This document shows, one piece after another, positions 9,053-18,350 of a stretch of DNA of 64,000 nt. The first letter of the stretch is position 1. Every line of letters begins with the position of its first letter. The notes under the pieces are model-generated. The model saw only the letters and a list, made by a program, of their open reading frames with translations. It was not told the DNA's origin and did not search any database. This DNA is from Streptomyces dysideae (lineage in GTDB: Bacteria > Actinomycetota > Actinomycetes > Streptomycetales > Streptomycetaceae): NCBI RefSeq assembly GCF_001514305.1, contig NZ_KQ949093.1:124001-188000 (forward strand), in the 5' to 3' direction. The position numbers and the translations under genes are program-made.

Positions 9053-10489
9053 TCAGGCGAGCGAGGTCCACACGCTCTTGACCTCCGTGTACGCGTCGAT
9101 GGCTCCGCTGCCCATCTCCCGGCCCCAGCCGCTGGCCTTGAACCCGCCCCAGGGGGCCGAGGCGTCCACCGGGTTGGGCATGTTGATGAACACCGTGCCC
9201 GCCCGGATGGAGCCCGCCACGCGGTGCGCCGCGCCCACGTCGCGGGTCCATACGGCCGCCGCCAGGCCGTACTCGCTGTCGTTGGCGCGGGCGACGGCCT
9301 CGTCCTCGTCGTCGTACGGCAGGACGGACAGCACCGGGCCGAAGATCTCCTCGCGGGCGATACGCATGTCGTCCCGTACACCCGTGAACACGGTCGGCTG
9401 GTAGAAGAAGCCCGGCAGGCCGTCGACGGGGGCCCCGCCGGCGAGCAGCTGGGCGCCTTCCTGGACCCCGCTGCGCACCAGCGCGTGGACGTGGGCACGG
9501 TGTTCGCCGGTGACCAGGGGGCCGAGCTCGGTGTCGGGCGCGCTGCCCGCGCCGAGGCGCATCCCGCTGACGGCCTTGGCGCAGCGTTCGGCGAACTCGT
9601 CGGCCAGGGAGCGGTGGACGAGGAACCTTGTGTAGGCGGCGCATACCTGGCCGCTGTTGAGGAGCGCGCCCTGAAGACAGCCCGTCACGGCCGCGTCCAG
9701 GTCGGCGCCGGGCAGGACGAGGCTCGGTGCCTTCCCGCCGAGTTCGAGCGAGACACGCTTGAGGTTGCCCGCGGAAGCCCGGACGATCTCCCTGCCGGTC
9801 TCGGTCGAACCGGTGAAGGAGACCTTGTCCACGCCGGGGTGCTCGACCAGGGCCCGGCCGGCCTCGGGACCTCCGGTCAGCAGGTTGATGGCGCCGTCCG
9901 GCACACCGGCGGCCCGGCACAGCTCGACGAGCCGCACCGTGGTCATCGGGGTCTGTTCCGCGGGTTTGACGATCACGGTGTTCCCGCAGGCGAGGGCCGG
10001 TGCGATCTTCCAACTCGCGATCATGAGCGGGAAGTTCCACGGCGTGATCAGCGCGCACACTCCCACCGGCTCGCGCTTGGTGTACTGCAGCACGCCGGGG
10101 ATGGACAGCGGCGCCGTCTCGCCGTAGATCTTGGTGACCCAGCCGGCGTAGTGGCGGAAGTGCTCGGCAGCGGTGGCGACGCTGACCGCCATGGAGACGC
10201 CGAGCGGCTGGCCCTGGTCGCGTGTCTCCAACTCGGCCAGTTCCTCGGCGTGTTCCTCGATGAGGTCGCCGATGCGCCACAGGATCCGGGCGCGGGCGGC
10301 CGGGGTGAGTCCCGCCCACTCCGGGTTCTCGAAGGCGGCGCGGGCGGCGCGTACGGCCGCGTCGGCGTCCGCCGCTCCGGCGTCGGACACGGTGGCGTGC
10401 GGGCGGCCCGTGGCCGGGTCCAGGGTCTCGAACTCCGCTCCGGAGGCCGCGGCTTGCCACTCGCCACCGATGAGAAGGGTATTGGTCAC
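9053..10489 (-). CDS. NAD(P)-dependent aldehyde dehydrogenase
   Basis: 478-residue aldehyde dehydrogenase superfamily enzyme oxidising an aldehyde to an acid. Visible motifs are 'ITPWNFPLM' (cofactor site), 'FTGSTETGREI', the general-base Glu in 'LELGGKAPS', and the nucleophile Cys in 'NSGQVCAAYTRF'. It overlaps the upstream GMC oxidoreductase by ATGA, so the pair should act in sequence: alcohol to aldehyde to acid. It resembles betaine-aldehyde/indole-acetaldehyde type enzymes, but a choline role is not proven because no choline transporter is nearby. Confidence 0.92.
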   Translation of the reverse strand: MTNTLLIGGEWQAAASGAEFETLDPATGRPHATVSDAGAADADAAVRAARAAFENPEWAGLTPAARARILWRIGDLIEEHAEELAELETRDQGQPLGVSMAVSVATAAEHFRHYAGWVTKIYGETAPLSIPGVLQYTKREPVGVCALITPWNFPLMIASWKIAPALACGNTVIVKPAEQTPMTTVRLVELCRAAGVPDGAINLLTGGPEAGRALVEHPGVDKVSFTGSTETGREIVRASAGNLKRVSLELGGKAPSLVLPGADLDAAVTGCLQGALLNSGQVCAAYTRFLVHRSLADEFAERCAKAVSGMRLGAGSAPDTELGPLVTGEHRAHVHALVRSGVQEGAQLLAGGAPVDGLPGFFYQPTVFTGVRDDMRIAREEIFGPVLSVLPYDDEDEAVARANDSEYGLAAAVWTRDVGAAHRVAGSIRAGTVFINMPNPVDASAPWGGFKASGWGREMGSGAIDAYTEVKSVWTSLA

Positions 10490-12018
10490 AGCTGTGCTCC
10501 CAGGATGAGGTCGGCGCAGCGCTCGCCGATCATGACGGCAGGTGCGTGGGTGTTGCCGGAGGTGACGGAGGGCATGACGGAGGCGTCCGCGACGCGCAGG
10601 CCGGCCACGCCGTGTACGCGCAGCTGCGGATCGACGACCGCCATGCGGTCGATGCCCATACGGCAGGTGCCCACCTGGTGGTGATAGCTGAGGAGGGTCC
10701 GCTTGATGTACGCGGCGACCTCCGCGTCGTTACGCACGTACGGTCCGGGTGCGACCTCGCGGGCCCGCCAGTCGCCCAGCGACTTCTCCTCGCCGATCTC
10801 CCGCACCTGCTGCACGGCCCGCACCATGGCCGCGAGGTCCGACGGCTCGGAGAAGTAGCCGGGGTCCAGGGCAGGAGCCTGGGTGAGGTCGGCCGAGCGC
10901 AGCCACAGGCGGCCCCGGCTGAGCGGACGGATCGTCCCGGCGAGGACCGAGAAGCCGTGGCCCTCTTCCGGAACGTTCATGTCGGGCACCGGCAGTGGCA
11001 GGTGGGACATCAGCGGCTGCAGGTCCGGCACGGACAGCGCCGGGTCGGACTTGGCGAAGTAGTGGGCCTCCAGTTTGTTGGCCGTACCGTGCGGCACCGG
11101 CCGTGCCGACTCCCACACCACCGGAGCGAGGGTGTGGTCGTGCAGGTTCGCGCCCACTCCCGGCAGGTCCGCGGTCGCCCCGATCCCGAGGGCCCGCAGC
11201 TCGTCCGCCGGCCCGACACCGCTGAGCAGGAGCAGCTGGGCCGACCCGATGGTGCCGCCGGACAGGATCACGTCCCCTTCGCAGCGGATCTGCGTCGTAC
11301 CGCCTTCGCGCAGCAGCTCGACGCCCCGCGCCCGGCCACCGTCCACCAGGACACGCGTGACCGCCGCGCCCGTCATCACCGTCAGCAGCGCACTGTCGAG
11401 CACCGGCTCCACGAAGGCGGTCCACGCGCTGACGCGCCTGCCGTCGCGGATGGTGCGGTGCAGCAGGTTCACACCGAGCTGGTCCTGGCCGTTGCAGTCG
11501 TCGTTGTACGGGATCCCGTAGTCCTGGCATGCCTCGATGAAGGCGGTGGTGACCGGGTTGGGGGAGTGGTTCCGGCTGACGGGCAGCGGACCGCCGGCCC
11601 CGTGGTAGTACGACGCGCCGTCCTCGAAGTCCTCCGAGCGTTTGAAGTACGGCAGCACCTCGTCGTACGACCAGCCCGCCGCTCCCTGGTAGGCCCAGCT
11701 GTCGTAGTCGGCCCGGTTGCCGCGGACGTAGATCATGCCGTTCAGGGCGCTGGAGCCGCCGAGGACCTTGCCGCGCGGCCAGAACACCTGGGTGCCGGAG
11801 GCGTGCCACTGGGGTTCGGTGGTGTACGCGTGGTCCTGCGGGGAGTTCCACAGCTCCCACAGGCGCCCGGGGTCGTGGATGGCCGGGTTGTCGTCCCGGC
11901 CGCCCATCTCGATCAGCAGGACGGTCCGGCCGGCGTCCACGAGTCTGCGCGCGAGCGCACAGCCCGCGGAACCGGCGCCCACCACGATGTGGTCGTAAAC
12001 GGTGTGTGTTGCTCGCAT
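10486..12018 (-). CDS. GMC oxidoreductase (choline dehydrogenase-like)
   Basis: 510-residue FAD alcohol oxidase/dehydrogenase. The FAD motif 'VVGAGSAGCALARRL' lies at the N-terminus; the GMC signature 'GKVLGGSSALNGMIYVRG' follows; the catalytic His region 'YHHQVGTCRMG' and the C-terminal 'SGNTHAPAVMIGERCADLIL' are present. I chose the ATG at 12018, which starts just before the FAD motif; the longer upstream frame is non-coding in character. It forms an operon with the aldehyde dehydrogenase under the AraC gene upstream. Confidence 0.9.
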   Translation of the reverse strand: MRATHTVYDHIVVGAGSAGCALARRLVDAGRTVLLIEMGGRDDNPAIHDPGRLWELWNSPQDHAYTTEPQWHASGTQVFWPRGKVLGGSSALNGMIYVRGNRADYDSWAYQGAAGWSYDEVLPYFKRSEDFEDGASYYHGAGGPLPVSRNHSPNPVTTAFIEACQDYGIPYNDDCNGQDQLGVNLLHRTIRDGRRVSAWTAFVEPVLDSALLTVMTGAAVTRVLVDGGRARGVELLREGGTTQIRCEGDVILSGGTIGSAQLLLLSGVGPADELRALGIGATADLPGVGANLHDHTLAPVVWESARPVPHGTANKLEAHYFAKSDPALSVPDLQPLMSHLPLPVPDMNVPEEGHGFSVLAGTIRPLSRGRLWLRSADLTQAPALDPGYFSEPSDLAAMVRAVQQVREIGEEKSLGDWRAREVAPGPYVRNDAEVAAYIKRTLLSYHHQVGTCRMGIDRMAVVDPQLRVHGVAGLRVADASVMPSVTSGNTHAPAVMIGERCADLILGAQL

Positions 12019-12310
12019 GACGGGAGGGTCACAGGCGGACGGGGTACCGGCTTGTGCGGCGGTGCACGGGCTGTTGCGGAGGCGGGCACGAACGGCTGTG
12101 CACGGGCGGGCGGACCGGCCCTGTGGCCGGGCGCACATTGCCCCTGCTGGCCTGGGGGCGACCTGGCAGCTGCGGTGGGTGACCGGGCCGGACCGCGAGG
12201 GTGAACGGCCGCTTGCTGGGGCGGGCACGATCGGCAGATCCGCCGTGTTCGGGATGTACTACGACAGGCAGCGAAAGGGCAGCGGTCGCGTGACCGCCGC
12301 TGAGCGCTCG
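12019..12310. other. Intergenic stretch between araC-type gene and GMC gene
   Basis: 292 bases that should hold the promoter of the leftward GMC/aldehyde dehydrogenase operon. Apart from a short GCGCT/AGCGC hairpin just past the regulator's stop I see no clear motif. Confidence 0.4.
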
Positions 12311-13276
12311 CTAAGCGCCCAGCCCCGTGGGCCCGGCCCCGCGTGCCTCCGACGGGCTCATGCCGTAGGCGCTCCTGAAGGCGTGGCTGAAGTGGGCGGG
12401 GTCGGGAAAGCCCCAGCGGCTTCCGACGGTGGCGACGGGCATATGGGCGAGCCCGGGGTCCGCGAGGTCGCGCAGGCACTCGGCGAGGCGACGCTCCCGG
12501 AGCCAGCCCGAGACCGTGTATCCCCGCTCGGCCAGCAGCTTGTAGAGGAAGCGCCGCGAGATGTGGTGGGCGGCCGCGATCCGGTCGGGGCCGAGCCCCG
12601 GGTCGGAGAGCCGCTGCTCCATGTACGTGAGGATCCTCCGGGCCAGCAGCTCCCGCCCGTCGTCCTGCTGCGTCACGTGCACGGCGCACCGGTCCGAGAG
12701 CATCGCGCCGACCAGGTCGACCGTGCTGTCCGCGAGCCGCTGCGTGCCGAGAGCGTCCAGTTGCCGCACATGCCCGGCCAGTCCGCGCAGGAACGGGTGC
12801 ACCACGGGCCCCAGTCCGTCGCTGCACGACACGGTGGTGGCGATCACGCGGGTCAGGTCGCGCTCGGGCAACCGGAGCATGACCCGCGGGAACATCAGCA
12901 CGAGTGTGCGATACCGCTGGTCGAAGTCGAGTGTGTACGGGTGCCGGGTGTCGTAAATGGCCAACTCGCCCGGCTTCAGCAGGGCCTGGCGGTCCGCCTG
13001 GGTCAACATGCATTGCCCGGCCAGCTGAAGACTCACCTTGACGAAATCGGCAGGGTCGGAGGCGATGTGCCGACGGGTGTGGGCGACGCCGTGCGGATCC
13101 GCGGCCACCACAGAGACCTGCACCGCGCCGAGCTGGGTGGTGTGCAGGGAGGCGCGGAAGTCGGGAACCTCGCGCGGCAGCGCTTCCAGCGGTACGAAAC
13201 TCTGGCCGACCACTTCCCGCCAGAACTCGAAGCGTCCTGCGGAGGTGTCGTGCGACGGAGTCGTCATCGAGGGCAT
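12311..13276 (-). CDS. AraC-family regulator
   Basis: 321-residue regulator. The N-terminal ~190 residues match the AraC_binding_2 (FeaR/NphR-like) sensor type, with 'PGELAIYDTRHPYTLDF'. The C-terminus carries two HTH motifs (about 225-315, 'IAAAHHISRRFLYKLL' and 'WGFPDPAHFSHAFRSAYGMSP'). The ATG at 13276 has AGAGGAG 5-6 bases upstream and is preferred over an in-frame ATG at 13303. It lies between the hpa operon and the GMC/aldehyde dehydrogenase pair on the same strand and probably controls one of them, more likely the pair downstream. Confidence 0.88.
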   Translation of the reverse strand: MPSMTTPSHDTSAGRFEFWREVVGQSFVPLEALPREVPDFRASLHTTQLGAVQVSVVAADPHGVAHTRRHIASDPADFVKVSLQLAGQCMLTQADRQALLKPGELAIYDTRHPYTLDFDQRYRTLVLMFPRVMLRLPERDLTRVIATTVSCSDGLGPVVHPFLRGLAGHVRQLDALGTQRLADSTVDLVGAMLSDRCAVHVTQQDDGRELLARRILTYMEQRLSDPGLGPDRIAAAHHISRRFLYKLLAERGYTVSGWLRERRLAECLRDLADPGLAHMPVATVGSRWGFPDPAHFSHAFRSAYGMSPSEARGAGPTGLGA

Positions 13277-13410
13277 GGGTCTCCTCTGCGGGCCCTTCGG
13301 CAAGCCGGCCGGTAGGCGTGCCGCCGGATACTAACTGTCGTAGCCGGTTTTCACACAGTGCGATGAATGGGGTGTATGGGAACGTCTCGTGTCTGTCGAG
13401 GGCGCGGCGA

Positions 13411-13448
13411 GGGGGCCCGGAAAGGCGCGAAGCACCTCCGGGTCCCCC
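13411..13448 (-). terminator. Long hairpin terminating the hpa operon
   Basis: Read leftward, GGGGG-A-CCCGGA pairs with TCCGGG-CCCCC, and the inner GGTGC-TTC-GCGCC extends the stem, giving about 16 pairs with two small bulges. It lies 16 bases past the dioxygenase stop and isolates the operon from the AraC gene. Confidence 0.7.
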
Positions 13449-13463
13449 CCACCGCCCGGAGCA

Positions 13464-14468
13464 TCAGCCGAGGCCGTCCGCACCCACCTGAACCGCGGAC
13501 TCGTCGAGGACGGTGTCGGTCACGGGCTGCGGGTACCCGTCGAGGTCGAGGACGGGGGCGGCTTCCTTGTACCAGGATTCGATGACGGCGTTGCCCCAGA
13601 AGTCGCGGCGGCGGTCGTCGTGGACGTTCCAGCGGTACGTCTCGTGGTCGGGGTCGCCGGTGTAGTAGTCGGAGGTGTAGATCTCCACGCGGTGGCCGTC
13701 GGGGTCGCGCAGGTAGAGGTAGAAGGCGTTGGAGACGCCGTGCCGGCCGGGGCCTCGTTCGATGTGGTGCTCTTTGTGCAGCGAGCCGAAGATGTCGGCC
13801 GCGCGCAGTACCTGGTGGGACTCGTGGGTGGCCACCCCGAGGTGGTGCAGGCGCGGCCCGGCGCCGCCCGTGAAGGCGACGTCGTGGACGGTCTGCTTGC
13901 GGTACATCCAGGCCGCGTACAGCTCGTGCTCGTCACCCTCGATGGTCTCCGAGCAACCGAAGCCGAGGGACTGGTAGTGGGCGTAGGCGGCCGGGATGTC
14001 GGGGGTGCAGATGTTGAAGTGGTCCAGGCGGGCGATCTCGGCGCCGTGGCGGATGTCGTAGCGCTGGATGAGGCGCTCGGCGCGGGCGATCTCGTGGAAG
14101 AACTCCACGGGGAAGCCGAGCGGGTCGATGACGCGGACCGCGTCGCCGATACCGTGCGTTCCCTCGCCCTTCTTCAAACGCTTGACCGGGCAGCCGAGTT
14201 CGGCGAAGAACTTCTCCGCTTTGTCGACGTCCTCGGGGGTGCGGACGCGATAGGAGATGTGGTCGAGGGCCGCCAGGTCGCCCTTGCGCAGCACCAGCGA
14301 GTGGTGGGTGAGTTCGTCCGTGCCGCGCAGGTACAGCGACTCGGCGTCCTCGTACTGCACGTAGAAGCCGAGCATGTCGACCCAGAACCAGCGGGCGGCA
14401 CCGAGGTCGGTGACGGCGAGCTGGGCGTAGGCGGACCGGACGACGTCGGGGGCGTTCGAGGCGGTCAT
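13464..14468 (-). CDS. hpaD: 3,4-dihydroxyphenylacetate 2,3-dioxygenase (VOC extradiol type)
   Basis: 334-residue ring-cleavage enzyme with two tandem VOC domains (about 10-150 and 160-300). Metal ligands of the second domain are visible: His in 'RLDHFNICTPD', His in 'PRLHHLGVAT', Glu in 'GHRVEIYTSDYY'. It opens homoprotocatechuate at the 2,3 bond to 5-carboxymethyl-2-hydroxymuconate semialdehyde. The ATG overlaps the dehydrogenase stop by ATGA, and it is the last gene of the six-gene operon. The family match is strong, and the neighbouring HpaB and HpaE fix the substrate. Confidence 0.92.
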   Translation of the reverse strand: MTASNAPDVVRSAYAQLAVTDLGAARWFWVDMLGFYVQYEDAESLYLRGTDELTHHSLVLRKGDLAALDHISYRVRTPEDVDKAEKFFAELGCPVKRLKKGEGTHGIGDAVRVIDPLGFPVEFFHEIARAERLIQRYDIRHGAEIARLDHFNICTPDIPAAYAHYQSLGFGCSETIEGDEHELYAAWMYRKQTVHDVAFTGGAGPRLHHLGVATHESHQVLRAADIFGSLHKEHHIERGPGRHGVSNAFYLYLRDPDGHRVEIYTSDYYTGDPDHETYRWNVHDDRRRDFWGNAVIESWYKEAAPVLDLDGYPQPVTDTVLDESAVQVGADGLG

Positions 14469-15952
14469 GAGGTGGCTCCGAAGCGGGGGGTGTGCACCTC
14501 GCCGAGGGCGACGTGGACGATCTTCGATTCGGTGTAGAAGTCGATGGAGTGCGCGCCGCCCTCGCGGCCTACACCCGACGCCTTGACCCCGCCGAAGGGA
14601 GTGCGCAGGTCGCGGACGTTGTGGGAGTTGATCCAGACCATGCCGGATTCGACGGCGTGCGCGATGCGGTGGCCGCGCTTGAGGTCCGAGGTCCAGACGT
14701 AGGCGGCCAGCCCGAACTGCGTGGCGTTGGCGAGCTCCACGGCCTCGGTCTCGTCGTCGAAGGGAGCGACGGCGACGACGGGGCCGAAGATCTCCTCCTG
14801 GAAGATGCGGGCGTCGCGTTCGACGTCGGCGAAGACGGTGGGCTGGAGGTAGTTGCCGTCGGCGAGGTGGTCGGGGCGGCTGCCACCGGCGACCAGACGG
14901 CCCTCCTTCCTGCCGATCTCCACGTAGTTCAGGACACGCTCGTAGTGTTCGGGGTGTACCAGTGCGCCGACCTCGGTGGCCGGGTCGGAAGGGAGCCCGA
15001 CGCGTACGTTGGCGGCCCGCTCCGCCAGTCGCCGGGTGAACTCCTCGTACAGCGGGCGCTCGACGAGTACGCGTGAACCTGCCGTGCAGCGCTCCCCGTT
15101 GAGGGAGAACACGCCGAACACGACCGAGTCCAGCGCGGCCTCGACGTCGGCGTCGGCGAAGACGACGACCGGGGACTTGCCGCCCAGCTCCATCGACACC
15201 GTCTTCAGGTGCTCGGCGGAGGACCGGATGATGTGCCGGCCGGTGTCGGTGGAGCCGGTGAAGGAGATCAGCGGCACGTCCGGGTGGTCGACGAGGGCCT
15301 GGCCGGCCTCCTCGCCGATGCCGTGGACGATGTTCACCACCCCGGCCGGGACACCCGCCTCTTCGAAGATCTCCGGCCACAGCGACGCGGACAGCGGAGT
15401 CCACTCGGCCGGCTTCAGCACCAGCGTGCAGCCGGACGCCAGCGCGGGTGCCAGCTTCCAGCTCTCCAGCATGAACGGGGTGTTCCAGGGAGTGATCAGC
15501 CCGGCGACTCCCACCGGTGTGCGCACCACATAGCTGAACTGGTCGTCGCCCTGCCGGAACGCCTCCTCGCCGAGGGCCACGGTGACATCCGCGAAGTAGC
15601 GGAAGTTCTCGGCGGCGCGCCGCGCCTGGCCGCGGGCCTGTGTGATCGGCAGCCCGGAGTCGTACGACTCGAAGGCGGCGAGCCGGTCATGACGGGCCTC
15701 GACGGCGTCGGCGATCCGGTACAGGACACCCGCGCGTGCCCGGTTGGACAGCCCGGCCCACTCCGGGGACGCGACCCGGGCGGCCGTCACCGCCCGGTCC
15801 ACGTCGGCCGCGGAGCCACGCGCGGCCTGTGCGTAGGCCGTGTTGGAGATCGGGTCGGCGACGTCGAACGTGCGGCTGTCGGCCGCGTCCACCAGTTCGC
15901 CGCCGATCCAGTGCCGGATCACGGAGGGAAGGTGCTCAGGGGTGGGGCTCAC
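14465..15952 (-). CDS. hpaE: 5-carboxymethyl-2-hydroxymuconate semialdehyde dehydrogenase
   Basis: 495-residue aldehyde dehydrogenase of the HpaE group. The catalytic Glu is in 'MELGGKSPVV' and the Cys in 'NGERCTAGSRVLVE'; 'ITPWNTPFMLESWK' is the cofactor-binding stretch. It starts at a GTG overlapping the DapA-like stop (GTGA) and overlaps hpaD at its end. It oxidises the ring-cleavage semialdehyde to the dicarboxylate. Confidence 0.92.
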   Translation of the reverse strand: MSPTPEHLPSVIRHWIGGELVDAADSRTFDVADPISNTAYAQAARGSAADVDRAVTAARVASPEWAGLSNRARAGVLYRIADAVEARHDRLAAFESYDSGLPITQARGQARRAAENFRYFADVTVALGEEAFRQGDDQFSYVVRTPVGVAGLITPWNTPFMLESWKLAPALASGCTLVLKPAEWTPLSASLWPEIFEEAGVPAGVVNIVHGIGEEAGQALVDHPDVPLISFTGSTDTGRHIIRSSAEHLKTVSMELGGKSPVVVFADADVEAALDSVVFGVFSLNGERCTAGSRVLVERPLYEEFTRRLAERAANVRVGLPSDPATEVGALVHPEHYERVLNYVEIGRKEGRLVAGGSRPDHLADGNYLQPTVFADVERDARIFQEEIFGPVVAVAPFDDETEAVELANATQFGLAAYVWTSDLKRGHRIAHAVESGMVWINSHNVRDLRTPFGGVKASGVGREGGAHSIDFYTESKIVHVALGEVHTPRFGATS

Positions 15953-16881
15953 TGCGCGGCTCCGATCTGCTGGGTGAGGTCGCCGCCCTCGGCGAGGAGC
16001 GCCCGGATCGTCGTCAGGCCCGCGTCGGTGGGGGTGATCAGCGGCGGGCGGACATGGGGTGACGCGATACGTCCCTGCTGGTGCAGCACCCACTTCGCCG
16101 GCGCCGGGTTCGTCTCGACGAACAGGAGGTCGACGAGCGGGTGCAGGCGGTAGTGGATATCGCGGGCACCGTCGAAATCGCCCGCCTCCCACAGCTCGTA
16201 CATCCGCGCAACCGCGCCGGGCGCGAGATTGGCGACGGCTGAGACGAACCCCGCACCGCCGAGCGCCAGCAGCGGCAGACACAGCAGCTCGATGCCCGAC
16301 CACACCAGCAGCGAGCGCCCGCAGGCGTGCAGGACGCGCGAGAAGTGCTCGAAGTCCTTCGTCGTCTCCTTCACCCCGACGAAGTTCTCGAAGTCGGTGA
16401 ACAGCCGCTTCACTGTCTCCGGCGCGATGTCGACGGCCGTGCGCGAGGGCACGTTGTAGGCGACGATCGGCAGGTCCGGGAACTCCCGGGCCACCGTGGC
16501 GTACCACTGGTACAGCGCCTCCTGCGTGGGGCGCGCGTAGTACGGCGTGATGACGAGCGCTGCGTCGGCGCCCAACTCCGCTGCGGCGGCGGTGAGTTGG
16601 AGGGTCTCGTCGAGCTTGTGGGATCCGGTCCCGGGCAGGAACGGGACGCGGTCGCCGATCTCCTCGACCGCCGTCCGCATCCCCGCGATCCGCTCGCCGA
16701 CGCTCTGCGCACTGGGCTCGCCGGTGGAGCCGCCCAGCGAGATGCCGTGCGAACCGGACTCCAGCTGGAAGCGGATCAGCGCGCGCAGGCTGTCGTGGTC
16801 GACGGCTCCGTCCGAGGTGAAGGGGGTGACGGCGGGAGCGATGGATCCGCGGATGGCGGACGGGTCGCTGCGGAATTTCAT
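15949..16881 (-). CDS. DapA/DHDPS-family lyase in the hpa operon
   Basis: 310-residue TIM-barrel class I lyase. The family hallmarks are 'GGSTGEPSA' (carboxylate-binding loop), Tyr in 'AYNVPSRTAV', and the Schiff-base Lys in 'FVGVKETTKDF'. Being translationally coupled inside the hpa operon argues against lysine synthesis. It may do the final pyruvate-releasing aldol cleavage that HpaI performs in E. coli, or another 2-oxoacid lyase step. That role is inference; it overlaps its neighbours by ATGA and GTGA. Confidence 0.87.
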   Translation of the reverse strand: MKFRSDPSAIRGSIAPAVTPFTSDGAVDHDSLRALIRFQLESGSHGISLGGSTGEPSAQSVGERIAGMRTAVEEIGDRVPFLPGTGSHKLDETLQLTAAAAELGADAALVITPYYARPTQEALYQWYATVAREFPDLPIVAYNVPSRTAVDIAPETVKRLFTDFENFVGVKETTKDFEHFSRVLHACGRSLLVWSGIELLCLPLLALGGAGFVSAVANLAPGAVARMYELWEAGDFDGARDIHYRLHPLVDLLFVETNPAPAKWVLHQQGRIASPHVRPPLITPTDAGLTTIRALLAEGGDLTQQIGAAQ

Positions 16882-18350
16882 GTGTGCTCTCCTTGCGTGC
16901 TGTGCTGCTTGCGCCACCGCTCGTACATCTCGTGCCAGTCGGGACCGAGGGGATACAGGCCGTCGATGCCGTGTCCGGCGCGCACCTGCTCGGTGATGAA
17001 GCGCTCCCGCTGTTCCTGCTCCCGGCAGTCGGTGATCAGGTCCTCGGCCAGCTCGGGCGGCACGACGACCACGCCGTCCGCGTCCCCCACCAGCAGGTCG
17101 CCGGGCTGCACCAGGGCTCCGCCGCAGGCGATGGGCACCCCCGTGTCCCACGGCACATGGCGGCGGCCGAGGACCGAGGGGTGGGCTCCGCCGTGGTAGA
17201 CGGGCAGCCCCAGTTCGGTGACGGCGACGCTGTCGCGCAGGCCCCCGTCGGTGACCACCCCGGCCGCGCCGCGCTGCTGGGCGCGCAGGGCGAGGATGTC
17301 GCCGAGGGTGCCGGCGGATGTGTCCCGGCGGGCGTCCATGACCAGCACATGACCGGGTCGCAGCTGCTCGACGGCACGCTTCTGCGCGTTCATGCCGTTG
17401 CCGTACCGCTTGAACAGGTCCTCGCGCAGCGGCAGGTAGCGCAGCGTGTGGGCGACGCCGACCATCTTCGTGTCCGGCCGTGTGGGACGTACCCCGTCGA
17501 TGGACATGTGCGGCAGTCCGCGCCCCCGCAACTGTGCGCTGAGTGTGGCGACCGCGACCGAACGCAGTCCGTCCTCGATGCGTTCGTCGAGCTGGGGGCA
17601 CCTCCCAGCGGTAGCTGGGGGAGGCTCGGGGGTGAACGCGGCTCCGTGGGCGGCCTCGCGTTCGGCCGCGTCCGTCCTCGGCATCGCTCCGTACGTCTCC
17701 AGGGCGGGCCCGGAGGCGATGGGGTTGCGCAGCCGCCCGGTGGACTGGCCGCTGCCGGTGACCTCGACCTCCACCGTGTCGCCGGGGGAGACGACGGACG
17801 CGCCGGCCGGCGTGCCCGTCAGGATGACGTCCCCGGGCTCCAGGGTGACCAGTCTCGACAGGTCGGCGACGAGCTGTCCGAAGGGGAAGAGGAGCGTGTC
17901 GGTGGTGTCGTCCTGCACGAGTTCGCCGTTGACCCAGGTACGCAGCTGGAGCGCGGCCGGGTCGAGTCGGCGGGCGTCCAGCAGGCGCGGCCCGATCGGG
18001 GTGAAGCCGTCCGCGCCCTTGGAGCGGAGGTTCGAGCCGCGGTCGGCATACCGCAGGTCGTAGACCCCGGCGTCGTTCGCGGCGGTCACCCACCGTACGT
18101 GGGACCAGCCGTCCTCCGGCCGCACCCGCTGGGCCCGGCTGCCGACGATCAGGGCGATCTCGCCCTCGAAGCCCAGGAGTTCACACCCCTGAGGGCGGAC
18201 GATGGCCTCCTTGGTGCCTGCCAGCGACGAGGGGGGCTTGAGGAAGTAGGAGGGCTGGGACGGGATACGGCCGCGCTCCTTGGCCCGGCTGGGGTAGTTG
18301 AGATGGACAGCGATGATCTTCGACGGGGGGTTCCCCAGGGGGTGCGTCAT
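16878..18350 (-). CDS. FAH-domain / RraA-domain fusion (HpaG-like decarboxylase-isomerase fused to HMG-aldolase-like domain)
   Basis: 490 residues with two enzyme domains. Residues about 10-240 are a fumarylacetoacetate-hydrolase fold ('GFEGEIALIVG', 'TAANDAGVYDLRYADRGSN', 'PGDVILTGTPAG'), the fold used by HpaG for decarboxylation/isomerisation. Residues about 270-480 match RraA/HMG-aldolase proteins ('GTLGDILALRAQQRGAAGV', 'TDGGLRDS', 'GDADGVVVVP'). The linker near 240-270 is Pro/Ala-rich. It starts in a TGATG overlap with hpaB. The fusion could couple decarboxylation or isomerisation with aldol cleavage; both activities are inferred from family. Confidence 0.85.
   Translation of the reverse strand: MTHPLGNPPSKIIAVHLNYPSRAKERGRIPSQPSYFLKPPSSLAGTKEAIVRPQGCELLGFEGEIALIVGSRAQRVRPEDGWSHVRWVTAANDAGVYDLRYADRGSNLRSKGADGFTPIGPRLLDARRLDPAALQLRTWVNGELVQDDTTDTLLFPFGQLVADLSRLVTLEPGDVILTGTPAGASVVSPGDTVEVEVTGSGQSTGRLRNPIASGPALETYGAMPRTDAAEREAAHGAAFTPEPPPATAGRCPQLDERIEDGLRSVAVATLSAQLRGRGLPHMSIDGVRPTRPDTKMVGVAHTLRYLPLREDLFKRYGNGMNAQKRAVEQLRPGHVLVMDARRDTSAGTLGDILALRAQQRGAAGVVTDGGLRDSVAVTELGLPVYHGGAHPSVLGRRHVPWDTGVPIACGGALVQPGDLLVGDADGVVVVPPELAEDLITDCREQEQRERFITEQVRAGHGIDGLYPLGPDWHEMYERWRKQHSTQGEHT

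Noticed and set aside
9053..12018. Calling the GMC/aldehyde dehydrogenase pair betA/betB
   Set aside because: Both families oxidise many alcohols and aldehydes; no choline transporter or BetI is nearby.
15949..16881. Annotating the DapA-like gene as lysine-biosynthetic dapA
   Set aside because: It is translationally coupled within a catabolic operon, and lysine genes are absent.
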